Notes under the pieces: model-generated
Databases searched by the model: none
What the model was told of the DNA's origin: nothing
What the model saw: the letters and a program-made list of their open reading frames with translations, nothing else
Translations under genes and position numbers: made by a program
Shown here: in pieces, positions 43,043 through 51,110 of the stretch
Layout of the letters: every line of letters begins with the position of its first letter
How positions within the stretch are numbered: the stretch's first letter is position 1
DNA from: Modestobacter altitudinis
GTDB taxonomy: Bacteria; Actinomycetota; Actinomycetes; Mycobacteriales; Geodermatophilaceae
Assembly (NCBI RefSeq): GCF_005930475.1
Contig: NZ_SJEW01000003.1
Coordinates: forward strand, 1-64,000
Direction of reading: 5' to 3'
Length of the DNA: 64,000 nt

Positions 43043-43531
43043 TCAGCGCGCCGCGCGGCTGCGTGGGCCCGACCGGGTCCACGCAGCCGTCGTCCGGGTG
43101 AGCAGGCTCGCGGCGGCCGCGACGCACAGCACCAGGACCAGCTGGGAGGTCACCGCCAGGCCGCCGGCCAGCACGATGCCGACCAGCGTGACCAGCCCGA
43201 GGGCGGTGCTCGCGGCCAGGCCGGTCCACCGGGCCCAGCTCCGGCCCCGGGCCAGGAAGCCCGCCGCCACGGCCATCGCCAGCCCGAAGACCACGGACTG
43301 GGCGAGGTTGGCCCGCGCTGCCTGCTCCGCGTCGGACCGCGACGATCCGGACCGCCCGTCGGCGAGGGCGTCGACCACGGCGTCCCAGGCCGCGGCGGTG
43401 ACCACCGCGCTCAGCAGGAGCAGCACCGCCAGTCCGGCGAGCACGCCGACCGCCACCCGCGCCGACACCGGCATCGCCGGACCCGCGCCGGCGGGATCGC
43501 TCGGGGACCGGGGCGACAGGCGGGCGTTCAC
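43043..43531 (-). CDS. Small integral membrane protein of unknown function
   Basis: A 162-residue protein with four hydrophobic stretches (VAVGVLAGLAVLLLLSAVVTA, LAQSVVFGLAMAVAAGFLA, WTGLAASTALGLVTLVGIV, SQLVLVLCVAAAASLL) separated by a polar loop of about 35 residues after the first. The layout and length resemble its convergent neighbour, but the sequences differ. GTG 43531 is chosen because it is the first start close to the hydrophobic region; GTG and ATG codons further in frame are possible. No known family is recognised. Confidence 0.6.
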   Translation of the reverse strand: MNARLSPRSPSDPAGAGPAMPVSARVAVGVLAGLAVLLLLSAVVTAAAWDAVVDALADGRSGSSRSDAEQAARANLAQSVVFGLAMAVAAGFLARGRSWARWTGLAASTALGLVTLVGIVLAGGLAVTSQLVLVLCVAAAASLLTRTTAAWTRSGPRSRAAR

Positions 43532-43675
43532 CGCGCCAGGGTGGCACGCCGGACGACGCCCGTCGCGGATCCTCACGGTCGGCGGGGCAACGGGATGCCA
43601 TGCTCGTCGGCCAATGGCACCGATCGCCGGTGCGCACGGTGCCGCCCGCGGCCCCCGGAGCAGGAGGAGACCCCC

Positions 43676-44356
43676 GTGAAGGCCGCCCGGCTGTCCCGCG
43701 CCACCGTCCGCCTCGCCGTCGGCGCGGCCGTCCCGGTCCTGCTGGCCGGCCTGACCGCGTGCAGCTCCACCGAGGGCGCCGACATCGTGAGCGCGAGCGG
43801 CGGCAGCACGTCGAGCGCGTCGTCGACCGCCGCCCCGACGCCGGCGGCACCGGTGGCCCAGGGGCCGATCGGGGCCGGCTGTGCCCTCTTCCCCGCCGCG
43901 GGGCCCGGCAGCGCCGGCGCGATCGCCGGCGTGCCGGTGGGGATCGCGGTCAGCACGGTGCCGCAGCTGAGCACGCTGACCCAGGCGATCATCGCGGCCA
44001 ACCTCGTCGACGTGGTCAACACCCGCGAGGACGTGACGGTGCTGGCCCCCTCCGACGCCGCCTTCGCGGCGCTGGGCCCCGCGGCGGTCCCCGGGCTGCT
44101 GGCCGACGTCCCGCGGCTGACGACGCTGCTCACCCACCACGTCGTCCCCGGCCGGTTGACGCCGGACCAGCTCGTCGGCGAGCACACCACGCTCAACGGG
44201 GACTCGGTCACCGTTGCCGGCCCGGCCGGCAGCCCCACGCTCACCGCGGACCAGACGGTCCCCGCCGCCGCGGCCGCCACCGTCGTCTGCGGCGACGTGC
44301 CGACGGCGAACGCCACCCTCTACGTCATCGACCAGGTGCTCGCCCCGGCCGGCTGA
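43676..44356 (+). CDS. Fasciclin-domain lipoprotein
   Basis: A 226-residue secreted lipoprotein. The signal peptide ends in LLAGLTAC, a lipobox whose cysteine (about residue 24) would be acylated. A Ser/Thr/Ala linker follows, and residues ~85-225 form a FAS1 domain: LSTLTQAIIAANLVDVVN, VTVLAPSDAAFAAL, LTTLLTHHVVPGRLTP and TLYVIDQVLAPAG. Relatives include mycobacterial MPT70/MPT83 adhesion-type antigens. Two cysteines (GAGCALFP and TVVCGDVP) could form the disulfide seen in MPT70. GTG 43676 has AGGAGG upstream. Cell-surface role inferred. Confidence 0.9.
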   Translation: MKAARLSRATVRLAVGAAVPVLLAGLTACSSTEGADIVSASGGSTSSASSTAAPTPAAPVAQGPIGAGCALFPAAGPGSAGAIAGVPVGIAVSTVPQLSTLTQAIIAANLVDVVNTREDVTVLAPSDAAFAALGPAAVPGLLADVPRLTTLLTHHVVPGRLTPDQLVGEHTTLNGDSVTVAGPAGSPTLTADQTVPAAAAATVVCGDVPTANATLYVIDQVLAPAG

Positions 44357-44366
44357 GGGCGGACAT

Positions 44367-44372
44367 TAAGGT
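44367..44372 (+). promoter_or_regulatory. -10 element (TAAGGT) of pyrE, leaderless
   Basis: TAAGGT ends 7 nt before the pyrE ATG; the hexamer begins 11 nt after the stop codon of the lipoprotein gene. No Shine-Dalgarno sequence. Confidence 0.5.
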
Positions 44373-44379
44373 CCTGACC

Positions 44380-44934
44380 ATGGACGCTGCCCCGGCACAC
44401 CCCGATCGCGACCGGCTGCGCGAGCTGATCGTCTCCCTCGCCGTGGTGCACGGGAAGGTGACGCTGTCCTCGGGCCGGGAGGCCGACTGGTACATCGACA
44501 TGCGCCGGCTGACGCTGCACCACGAGGGCGCCCCACTGGTGGGCCGGGTGATGCGGCAGCTCACCGGCGACCTGCGCTACGACGTGGTCGGCGGCCTCAC
44601 CCTCGGCGCGGACCCGGTCGCCACCGCGATGCTGCACGCCGCCTCCGACGGAGCCGGTTTCCTGGACGCCTGCGTGGTGCGCAAGGAGGGCAAGGCCCAC
44701 GGGCTGCAGCGCCGGATCGAGGGCCCGGACGTCGACGGCCGCGTGGTGCTCGTCGTGGAGGACGTCTCGACCACCGGCGGCAGCCCGCTGGCGGCGGCCG
44801 AGGCGCTGCAGGAGGCCGGCGCGGAGGTGGTCGCGATCGCCGTCATCGTCGACCGCGGCGGCCGGGCCGCGGTCGAGGCCGCTGGCTACGAGTACCGGGC
44901 AGCGTTCGACCTCGCCGACCTCGACCTCGCATAG
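44380..44934 (+). CDS. pyrE: Orotate phosphoribosyltransferase
   Basis: A 184-residue type I phosphoribosyltransferase converting orotate and PRPP to OMP in pyrimidine synthesis. The PRPP-binding loop is VVLVVEDVSTTGGS (near residues 122-135); KVTLSSGREADWYIDMRRLTL contains the orotate-binding region, and VVRKEGKAHG is the flexible catalytic loop with its lysines. Length and motifs match mycobacterial PyrE (Rv0382c), which lies near clpB there too. It stands alone rather than in a pyr operon. ATG 44380 fits the leaderless promoter. Confidence 0.96.
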   Translation: MDAAPAHPDRDRLRELIVSLAVVHGKVTLSSGREADWYIDMRRLTLHHEGAPLVGRVMRQLTGDLRYDVVGGLTLGADPVATAMLHAASDGAGFLDACVVRKEGKAHGLQRRIEGPDVDGRVVLVVEDVSTTGGSPLAAAEALQEAGAEVVAIAVIVDRGGRAAVEAAGYEYRAAFDLADLDLA

Positions 44935-44936
44935 GC

Positions 44937-44994
44937 GGCCTCGTCCAGAGGCTCGCCCCGAGCCTGCGAGGGGTGAGGAGGACGTGGTCCTTCA
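44937..44994 (-). repeat. 3'-end hairpin element, copy E
   Basis: 58 nt whose 5' TGA is the dedA stop codon. Outer stem GG-(A)-CC-A-CGTCC with GGACG-A-GGCC, inner stem CTC-A-CCCC with GGGG-C-GAG, apical loop TCGCAGGCTC. It ends 2 nt from the convergent pyrE stop. Confidence 0.7.
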
Positions 44995-45627
44995 GGCCTT
45001 GCGGTTGGTGCGGCGGGCGCGGAGCAGCTCGATGGCGACCGGGACCACCGAGAGGACCACGATCAGGATGGCGAACGCCTCGATGTGCTCCCGGATGACG
45101 TCGACCTGGCCGAGCCAGTGGCCCAGCGCGGTGATGCCGCCGGCCCAGGCGATGCCGCCGATCACCGAGTAGAGCGCGAAGACCCGGAAGTCCATCCGCG
45201 AGGCGCCGGCCATGACCGTGGCGAAGGTCCGCACGATCGGCACGAAGCGGGCCAGCACGACGGTGCGGGCGCCGTACCGCTGGAAGAAGCCGTGCGCCTG
45301 TTCGACGTACTCCGCCTTGAACAGGCGTGAGTTGGGCCGGCTGAACACCGCCGGTCCGGCTCGATGGCCGATCCAGTAGCCCACCAGGTTGCCGGCGATC
45401 GCGACGAGCGGCAGCAGGACCAGCAGGACCCACAACGGCGCCAGGGTCACCCCGGCCAGCCCGCCGGCCGAGACCAGCCCGGCGGTGAAGAGCAGCGAGT
45501 CACCGGGCAGGAAGAACCCGACCAGCAGCCCGGTCTCGGCGAAGATGATGAGCAGCAGGCCGATCAACCCGAAGGTGTTCAGCAGGTGCGTGGTGTCCAG
45601 GAAGGCCGGAGCCGCTTCGATCGCCAT
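44992..45627 (-). CDS. dedA: DedA/SNARE-associated family membrane protein
   Basis: A 211-residue DedA-family protein with about five membrane segments. ETGLLVGFFLPGDSLLFTAG and the conserved RYGARTVVLARFVPIVRTFATVMAGASRMDFRVF, with its family arginines, are diagnostic (segment residues ~115-150). DedA proteins are linked to phospholipid or undecaprenyl-phosphate flipping and membrane homeostasis. The mycobacterial counterpart (Rv0364) is also near fba. The stop codon forms the start of hairpin element E. Confidence 0.9.
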   Translation of the reverse strand: MAIEAAPAFLDTTHLLNTFGLIGLLLIIFAETGLLVGFFLPGDSLLFTAGLVSAGGLAGVTLAPLWVLLVLLPLVAIAGNLVGYWIGHRAGPAVFSRPNSRLFKAEYVEQAHGFFQRYGARTVVLARFVPIVRTFATVMAGASRMDFRVFALYSVIGGIAWAGGITALGHWLGQVDVIREHIEAFAILIVVLSVVPVAIELLRARRTNRKA

Positions 45628-45697
45628 CGGGACGAACCGTACGTGCCCGGGCTGGCACCGGGCCGTCAGCGATGGGGTGCCGGTGACGCGCGGGACG

Positions 45698-45703
45698 TAA
45701 CGT
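45698..45703 (+). promoter_or_regulatory. -10 element (TAACGT) of the second GlcD-type gene, leaderless
   Basis: TAACGT ends 7 nt before GTG 45711. This favours 45711 over the in-frame GTG at 45702, which would fall inside the -10 box. Confidence 0.5.
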
Positions 45704-45710
45704 GACGGGG

Positions 45711-47147
45711 GTGACCGCTCTCGCGACGACGTGGGTCCGCGAGCTCCAGGACGCCCTGGGCCCGGACAGCGTGCTCACCGATCCCGACGTAACCGTCGCC
45801 TACGCGCGGGACCAGGCGATGCTGGTCGAGGCCGGGCTCCCGGCCGCGGTCGCGCTGCCGCGCAGCACCGAGGAGGTGTCCGCGGTGCTGCGGCTCGCCT
45901 CCCGGCACGGGGTGCCGGTGGTGCCCCGCGGCGCCGGCTCGGGCCTGGTCGGCGCGGCCAACGCCATCGACGGCGGGATCACCCTGGTGCTGACCCGGAT
46001 GGACGCCGTCCTGGAGGTCTCCGCGGCCGACCGGCTCGCCGTCGTCCAGCCCGGCGTGGTGAACAAGACCCTGCGTGACGCCGTCCGGGAGCACGGGCTG
46101 TTCTACCCACCGGACCCGGCCAGCTACGACTGGTGCACCCTCGGCGGCAACCTGGCCATGAACTCCGGCGGGCTGTGCTGCGTCAAGTACGGCGTCACCA
46201 CCGACTACGTGCTCGGCCTGGAGGTCGTCCTGGCCGACGGCCGGGTGCTGCGCACCGGCCGGCGCACGGTCAAGGGGGTGGCCGGCTACGACCTGGCCCG
46301 GCTGTTCGTCGGCTCCGAGGGCACGCTCGGGGTCATCACCGAGGCCACCCTGGCGCTGCGGCCGGCGCCGCAGCCGCCGGTCACCCTGGTCGCCAGCTTC
46401 GGCACCAGTGCCCAGACCGGCCAGGTCGTCGAGCAGGTGGTCACCAGCGGGCTGGTGCCCAGCATGCTCGAGGTGATGGACCGCACCTGCATCCGCGCCG
46501 TCGACGACCTGATGAAGGCCGACCTGGACCGGGACGCCGCCGCGCTGCTGCTGGCCCAGTCCGACAGCGGGGGCTCGGTCGCCGCCGCCGAGATCGCCGC
46601 ACTGACCCGGCTCTGCGAGGCCGCCGGCGCGGACTTCGTGCACTCGACCGACGACCCCGCCGAGGGCGACCTGCTGATGACGGCCCGGCGGATGGCGCTG
46701 CCGGCGCTGGAGCGGCTGGGCAGCAGCCTGCTGCTCGACGACGTCGCCGTCCCCCGGTCGCGGGTGGCCACCTTCATCGACGGCTGCGAGGGCATCGCCG
46801 CCACCGCGGGCCTGGTGGTCGGCGTCGTCGGCCACGCCGGTGACGGCAACATGCACCCCACCGTCGTCTTCGACGGGGGAGATCCCGACCAGACCACCCG
46901 GGCCTACGCCGCGTTCGACGCCATCCTCGAGCTGGGGCTGTCCCTCGGCGGCACCATCACCGGCGAGCACGGTGTCGGGGCGCTCAAGGCCGACTGGCTG
47001 GAGCGGGAGATCGGCCCGGTGTCGCTGTCGGTGCACCAGGCGGTCAAGCAGGCGCTGGACCCGGCCGGGATCCTCAACCCGGGGAAGATGTTCCGCTCGG
47101 TCTCCGTGGCCGACGTCGCCGCGGTCGGGCGGCTGACCGGGGCCTGA
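45711..47147 (+). CDS. FAD-linked oxidase (GlcD/D-lactate dehydrogenase family)
   Basis: A 478-residue stand-alone flavoprotein of the GlcD group. VVPRGAGSGLVGAANAIDGG, TLGGNLAMNSGGLCCVKYGVTTDYVLG and FVGSEGTLGVITEATLALRP bind FAD; VVGHAGDGNMHPTVVFD and GGTITGEHGVGALK supply the metal-binding histidines, and DPAGILNPGKMF closes it. It probably oxidises a D-2-hydroxy acid such as D-lactate or glycolate. Unlike glcD at 23624-25180 it has no iron-sulfur partner beside it. Followed 29 bp later by a CoA-disulfide-reductase-like gene. Confidence 0.9.
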   Translation: MTALATTWVRELQDALGPDSVLTDPDVTVAYARDQAMLVEAGLPAAVALPRSTEEVSAVLRLASRHGVPVVPRGAGSGLVGAANAIDGGITLVLTRMDAVLEVSAADRLAVVQPGVVNKTLRDAVREHGLFYPPDPASYDWCTLGGNLAMNSGGLCCVKYGVTTDYVLGLEVVLADGRVLRTGRRTVKGVAGYDLARLFVGSEGTLGVITEATLALRPAPQPPVTLVASFGTSAQTGQVVEQVVTSGLVPSMLEVMDRTCIRAVDDLMKADLDRDAAALLLAQSDSGGSVAAAEIAALTRLCEAAGADFVHSTDDPAEGDLLMTARRMALPALERLGSSLLLDDVAVPRSRVATFIDGCEGIAATAGLVVGVVGHAGDGNMHPTVVFDGGDPDQTTRAYAAFDAILELGLSLGGTITGEHGVGALKADWLEREIGPVSLSVHQAVKQALDPAGILNPGKMFRSVSVADVAAVGRLTGA

Positions 47148-47176
47148 CCGGACCGGCAGGTGACAGGCTGCCCCGC

Positions 47177-48535
47177 ATGAGCGGACGGCGGAAGCGGCTG
47201 GTGGTCATCGGCGGGGACGCCGCAGGGTTGTCCGCCGCGGCACAGGCGCGGCGGTTGCGACCGGCGACCGAGCTGGAGGTCCTCGTGCTGGAGCAGGGTC
47301 CGGACGCGTCCTACTCCGCGTGCGGCATCCCCTACTGGGTCGGTGACCTGGTCCCTGACCGGGATGCGCTGATCGCCCGGTCGCCGGCCCAGTTCGCCGC
47401 CCAGGACATCGAGGTGCGGACCGGCACGCGCGTCGCGGAGATCGACCTGGACGCCGGCACGGTCGGCACCGACGGCGGCGACCGGTTCGGCTACGACCAC
47501 CTCGTGGTCGCCACCGGTGGGCGCCCGCCGCGGCCGCCCGTCCCCGGGCTGGACGCCGACGGCGTGTACGGGGTGCACCGGCTGGCCGACGGCGCCGACA
47601 TCCGGGCCGCTCTCGCCGCCGGTGCCCGCCGCGCCGTCGTCCTCGGCGGGGGCTACATCGGGCTGGAGATGGCCGAGGTGCTGCTGCACCGCGGGCTGTC
47701 GGTGACCGTCGTGCTCGCCGACCCGCTGCCGATGGCCCAGCTCGACCCCGACATGGGCGAGCGGGTGTGCAAGGCCATGGGCGACCTGGGCATCGACGTG
47801 CAGAACGACCAACCGGTGCGCGAGATCGAGGTGGACGCCGACGGTGTGGCCCGCGCCGTCCGCACCGATGCCGGCAGCTACCCGGCCGACCTGGTGGTGC
47901 TCGGGCTGGGGATGGGCCCGGAGGTGGAGCTGGCCCGCGCCGCGGGGCTGCAGCTGGGGACCACGGGCGCGATCGACGTCGACCGGACCCAGCGCAGCCG
48001 CTCCCACCCGGAGGTCTTCGCCGCCGGCGACTGCGCGCAGACGTTCTCCCGGCTCACCGGTGAGCCCGTGCACGTCGCGCTCGGCACCCACGCCAACAAG
48101 CAGGGCCGGGTGGCCGGTTCGGTCATCGGCGGGCAGGCGGCCCGGTTCGCCGGCGTCCTGGGCACCGCCGTGACCAGGGTCGGCGACCTGGAGATCGGGC
48201 TCACCGGGCTGAACACCGCCGACGCGGCGCGGGCCGGCTACGACGTCCGCGCCGAGACCATCGAGGCGACGACGAGGGCCGGGTACTTCCCGGGCGCCGA
48301 GCCGATCACCGTGAAGGTGCTCACCGAGCGTGGTTCCGGGGTGCTGATCGGCGCGCAGGTCGTCGGCGGGCCGGGCAGCGCCAAGCGGGTCGACGTCCTG
48401 GCGACGGCGATCTGGGCGGGGCTGACCGCCGAGGAGCTGGCCGGCAGCGACCTGTCCTACGCCCCGCCGTTCTCCCCGACCTACGACCCGGTGCTCGTCG
48501 CCGCCCGCGTGGTCAGCCGCACCGAGCAGGGTTGA
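47177..48535 (+). CDS. FAD-dependent pyridine nucleotide-disulfide oxidoreductase (CoA-disulfide reductase/NADH oxidase type)
   Basis: A 452-residue flavoprotein with a single redox cysteine in SYSACGIPYWVGD (about residue 43), the hallmark of CoA-disulfide reductases, NADH oxidases and peroxidases. The FAD loop is VVIGGDAAGLSAA, the NAD(P)H loop is VVLGGGYIGLEMAEVL, and VFAAGDCAQ closes the FAD site. Residues ~325-445 form the dimerisation domain. Which of the three activities applies is not clear. A CAGGCT hexamer 7 nt before ATG 47177 is a weak -10 match. Confidence 0.88.
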   Translation: MSGRRKRLVVIGGDAAGLSAAAQARRLRPATELEVLVLEQGPDASYSACGIPYWVGDLVPDRDALIARSPAQFAAQDIEVRTGTRVAEIDLDAGTVGTDGGDRFGYDHLVVATGGRPPRPPVPGLDADGVYGVHRLADGADIRAALAAGARRAVVLGGGYIGLEMAEVLLHRGLSVTVVLADPLPMAQLDPDMGERVCKAMGDLGIDVQNDQPVREIEVDADGVARAVRTDAGSYPADLVVLGLGMGPEVELARAAGLQLGTTGAIDVDRTQRSRSHPEVFAAGDCAQTFSRLTGEPVHVALGTHANKQGRVAGSVIGGQAARFAGVLGTAVTRVGDLEIGLTGLNTADAARAGYDVRAETIEATTRAGYFPGAEPITVKVLTERGSGVLIGAQVVGGPGSAKRVDVLATAIWAGLTAEELAGSDLSYAPPFSPTYDPVLVAARVVSRTEQG

Positions 48536-48563
48536 GCCCGTCACCGCCGCGGACGGACTCCAC

Positions 48564-48569
48564 TAGGGT
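48564..48569 (+). promoter_or_regulatory. -10 element (TAGGGT) of fba, leaderless
   Basis: TAGGGT ends 6 nt before the fba ATG. No Shine-Dalgarno sequence at normal spacing. Confidence 0.5.
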
Positions 48570-48575
48570 CAGGGC

Positions 48576-49610
48576 ATGCCGATCGCGACTCCCGAGGTCT
48601 ACGCCGACATGATCAACCGGGCGAAGGAGGGCGGCTTCGCCTACCCGGCGATCAACTGCACCTCGTCCGAGACGATCAACGCCGCACTGCGCGGCTTCGC
48701 CGACGCCGGCAGCGACGGCATCATCCAGTTCTCCACCGGCGGTGCGGAGTTCGGCTCCGGCACCCGGGTCAAGGACATGGTCACCGGGGCCGTGGCGCTC
48801 GCCGAGTTCGCCCACGTGGTCGCCGAGCGCTACCCGGTCCAGGTCGCGCTGCACACCGACCACTGCCCGAAGGACAAGCTCGACAGCTACGTGCGCCCGC
48901 TGATCGCCATCTCCCAGGACCGCGTGGACGCCGGCCAGGAGCCGCTGTTCCAGTCGCACATGTGGGACGGCTCGGCGATCGAGCTGACCGAGAACCTGGA
49001 GATCGCCCAGGAGCTCATCGCCAAGTGCGCCGCGGCGAAGATCGTGCTCGAGCTGGAGATCGGCGTCGTCGGCGGCGAGGAGGACGGCGTCGCCCACGAG
49101 ATCAACGAGAAGCTCTACACCGCGGACGGCGACTTCGTGCGCACCGCGGAGGCGCTCGGGCTCGGCGAGAAGGGCGTCTACCTGCTGGCGGCCACCTTCG
49201 GCAACGTGCACGGCGTCTACAAGCCCGGCAACGTGAAGCTCCGCCCCGACGTGCTGCAGCGCGGTCAGTCCGTGGTCGCCGAGCAGCTGGGCCTGGGCGC
49301 GGACGCCAAGCCGTTCAACCTGGTGTTCCACGGCGGGTCCGGGTCGGACCTGGCCGACATCCGCGAGGCCATCTCCTACGGCGTGGTGAAGATGAACGTC
49401 GACACCGACACCCAGTACGCGCTGACCCGGTCCATCGCCGGGCACATGTTCCGCAACTATGACGGCGTGCTGAAGGTCGACGGCGAGGTCGGCGTCAAGA
49501 AGCAGTACGACCCGCGCACGTACATGAAGGAGGCCGAGGGCAGCATGGCCGACCGGGTCGTCCGGGCCTGCGAGGACCTGCTGTCCGCCGGCCAGTCGCA
49601 GGCGGGCTGA
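48576..49610 (+). CDS. fba: Fructose-bisphosphate aldolase, class II
   Basis: A 344-residue zinc aldolase cleaving fructose 1,6-bisphosphate into glyceraldehyde 3-phosphate and dihydroxyacetone phosphate. ALHTDHCPKDK contains the catalytic Asp and a zinc His, LELEIGVVGGEEDGV is the metal-binding segment, and NLVFHGGSGSDLADIREAISYGVVKMNVDTDTQ binds the phosphates (residues ~245-280). Long class IIA form as in mycobacteria. The next gene begins one base after its stop. Central to glycolysis and gluconeogenesis, including from dihydroxyacetone phosphate made by the dha genes. Confidence 0.97.
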   Translation: MPIATPEVYADMINRAKEGGFAYPAINCTSSETINAALRGFADAGSDGIIQFSTGGAEFGSGTRVKDMVTGAVALAEFAHVVAERYPVQVALHTDHCPKDKLDSYVRPLIAISQDRVDAGQEPLFQSHMWDGSAIELTENLEIAQELIAKCAAAKIVLELEIGVVGGEEDGVAHEINEKLYTADGDFVRTAEALGLGEKGVYLLAATFGNVHGVYKPGNVKLRPDVLQRGQSVVAEQLGLGADAKPFNLVFHGGSGSDLADIREAISYGVVKMNVDTDTQYALTRSIAGHMFRNYDGVLKVDGEVGVKKQYDPRTYMKEAEGSMADRVVRACEDLLSAGQSQAG

Positions 49611-49611
49611 C

Positions 49612-50013
49612 ATGACGCACTCGCACAACCTCCTCGGTGAGCCCCCGGCCACCCTGCTCCCGGTCGATCCCGGCACCGCCGCGCTGGCCTCGGGCACCGA
49701 CCCGGCCGAGGTGGCCGCCGCGCACCCGACGTCGAGTGCCGCCTGGGCGGCGCTGGCCGAGGCCGCGCTCGGCGCCGGCCGCACCATCGAGGCCTACGCC
49801 TACGCCCGCACCGGCTACCACCGCGGGCTGGACGCGCTGCGGCGCAACGGCTGGAAGGGCTTCGGCCCGGTGCCGTGGTCGCACGAGCCCAACCGTGGCT
49901 TCCTGCGCTGCGTCACCGTGCTCGCGCAGGCCGCGGAGCGGATCGGCGAGGCCGACGAGCACGACCGGTGCACCCAGCTGCTGCGCGACTGCGACCCGTC
50001 CCTGGCGGCTTGA
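49612..50013 (+). CDS. DUF3151 family protein
   Basis: A 133-residue protein. NLLGEPPATLLP, HPTSSAAWAALAEAAL and AYAYARTGYHRGLDALRRNGWKGFGPVPWSHEPNRGFLR are the conserved core of DUF3151, an actinobacterial family of helical proteins without known function; the repeated alpha-helical pattern looks TPR-like. It is co-transcribed with fba (1-bp gap). The same pairing occurs in mycobacteria (Rv0360c near fba), which suggests a role tied to central carbon metabolism. Confidence 0.9.
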   Translation: MTHSHNLLGEPPATLLPVDPGTAALASGTDPAEVAAAHPTSSAAWAALAEAALGAGRTIEAYAYARTGYHRGLDALRRNGWKGFGPVPWSHEPNRGFLRCVTVLAQAAERIGEADEHDRCTQLLRDCDPSLAA

Positions 50014-50097
50014 TCGGCTCTGAGATGCCGATGACCGCGGATCACTAGCTTCGCTCCACCGGCGCCACCGCGGCGCCTCACGTGGAAGGGGCTCACC

Positions 50098-50250
50098 ATG
50101 GACGCGGCGACCCTGCTCTGGATCCTGGCCGTCATCCTCGTCATCGCCGGCATCTTCGCCCTGCTGCGCAGGCAGATCCTGTGGGGCATCGTGCTGATCG
50201 TCGTCGGACTGCTGGTCGGGCCCGGCGGGGTGAGCTTCTTCGACGTCTGA
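50098..50250 (+). CDS. GPGG-motif small membrane protein
   Basis: A 50-residue protein (ATG 50098, TGA 50248-50250) with two hydrophobic helices, LLWILAVILVIAGIFALL and ILWGIVLIVVGLLV, a positively charged turn between them (RRQ) and the ending GPGGVSFFDV. The GPGG ending marks a family of tiny actinobacterial membrane proteins without known function. GAAGGGG lies 6-12 nt before the ATG, and TAGCTT at 50045-50050 is a possible -10 box. A terminator follows. Confidence 0.8.
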   Translation: MDAATLLWILAVILVIAGIFALLRRQILWGIVLIVVGLLVGPGGVSFFDV

Positions 50251-50254
50251 ACGA

Positions 50255-50293
50255 CGGCCCACCCCGCACGCGCTCAGCGGTCGGGGTGGGCCG
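50255..50293. terminator. Bidirectional terminator after the GPGG gene
   Basis: Perfect 12-bp arms (50255-50266 and 50282-50293) with a 15-nt loop. The right arm lies inside the last codons of the convergent ABC ATPase gene. Confidence 0.65.
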
Positions 50294-51110
50294 TTCGCAG
50301 CTGCTCGCCGAGCCGGGTCAGCTCGTCGCCACCGGCGACCAGCCGGGTCAGGTCGTCGACGTCGACGTCGGCCCGGGTGAGGTCACCGGCGACCCGGCCG
50401 CCGCCCAGCAGCAGGAACCGGTCGCCCACGAGGTGGGCGTACTGCGGGTTGTGCGTCACGAACAGCACGGCCAGCCCGGAGCCGCGGGCGGTGACGACCG
50501 ACTGCAGCACGAGCGCCCGCTGCGCGATGGTCATCGGCGCGGTCGGCTCGTCGACGACCAGCACCCGGGCGCCGAAGTGCAGTGCCCGGGCGATCGCCAG
50601 GCACTGCCGCTCGCCGGCCTGCAGCGCACTGGCCGGCTGGCCGGGGTCCAACCCGGGAACGCCGACCCGGGCCATCGCCTGCGAGACGATCTCCTCGGCC
50701 CGGCCGACGTCCAGCCGGCGGAGCGGCCACGTGCCCCGGGTCGGCTCGGCACCCAGCCAGAAGTTGCGCCAGACCGACATCAGCGGGGCGATCGCCAGGT
50801 CCTGCCAGACGGTGGCGATCCCGCGGCTGCGGGCCTGCTGGGGTGACCGGAAGCGCACCGGCCGCCCGTCGACGCGCAGCTCGCCCTCCGCGGGCCGCAG
50901 CAGCCCGGAGACGAGGGCGACCAGCGAGGACTTGCCCGAGCCGTTCTCGCCCAGCACGCAGGTGACCTCGCCCGCGCGCAGGGCCAGCGACACCCGGGAC
51001 AGGGCGGGGACGCTGCCGAAGCGCACCGTGACCGCGCGCAGCTCCAGCACCGGCGGGGTGCGACCCTCCGCCGTCCCGTCGGCCCCGTCGGTGCCCAGCG
51101 CGGTGCTCAC
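50274..51110 (-). CDS. ABC transporter ATPase, sugar-type (RbsA/XylG-like half)
   Basis: A 278-residue single ABC domain. Walker A is GENGSGKSS, Walker B is VLVVDEPTA, and the H-loop is LFVTHNPQYAH. The signature motif is unusual: SALQAGERQC stands where LSGGQ is expected, a drift also seen in carbohydrate-type ATPases but stronger here. Only one ABC module is present, whereas RbsA has two. GTG 51110 overlaps the permease stop by 4 bp (GTGA), so permease and ATPase are coupled. No substrate-binding protein gene is present nearby. Confidence 0.88.
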   Translation of the reverse strand: MSTALGTDGADGTAEGRTPPVLELRAVTVRFGSVPALSRVSLALRAGEVTCVLGENGSGKSSLVALVSGLLRPAEGELRVDGRPVRFRSPQQARSRGIATVWQDLAIAPLMSVWRNFWLGAEPTRGTWPLRRLDVGRAEEIVSQAMARVGVPGLDPGQPASALQAGERQCLAIARALHFGARVLVVDEPTAPMTIAQRALVLQSVVTARGSGLAVLFVTHNPQYAHLVGDRFLLLGGGRVAGDLTRADVDVDDLTRLVAGGDELTRLGEQLRTAHPDR

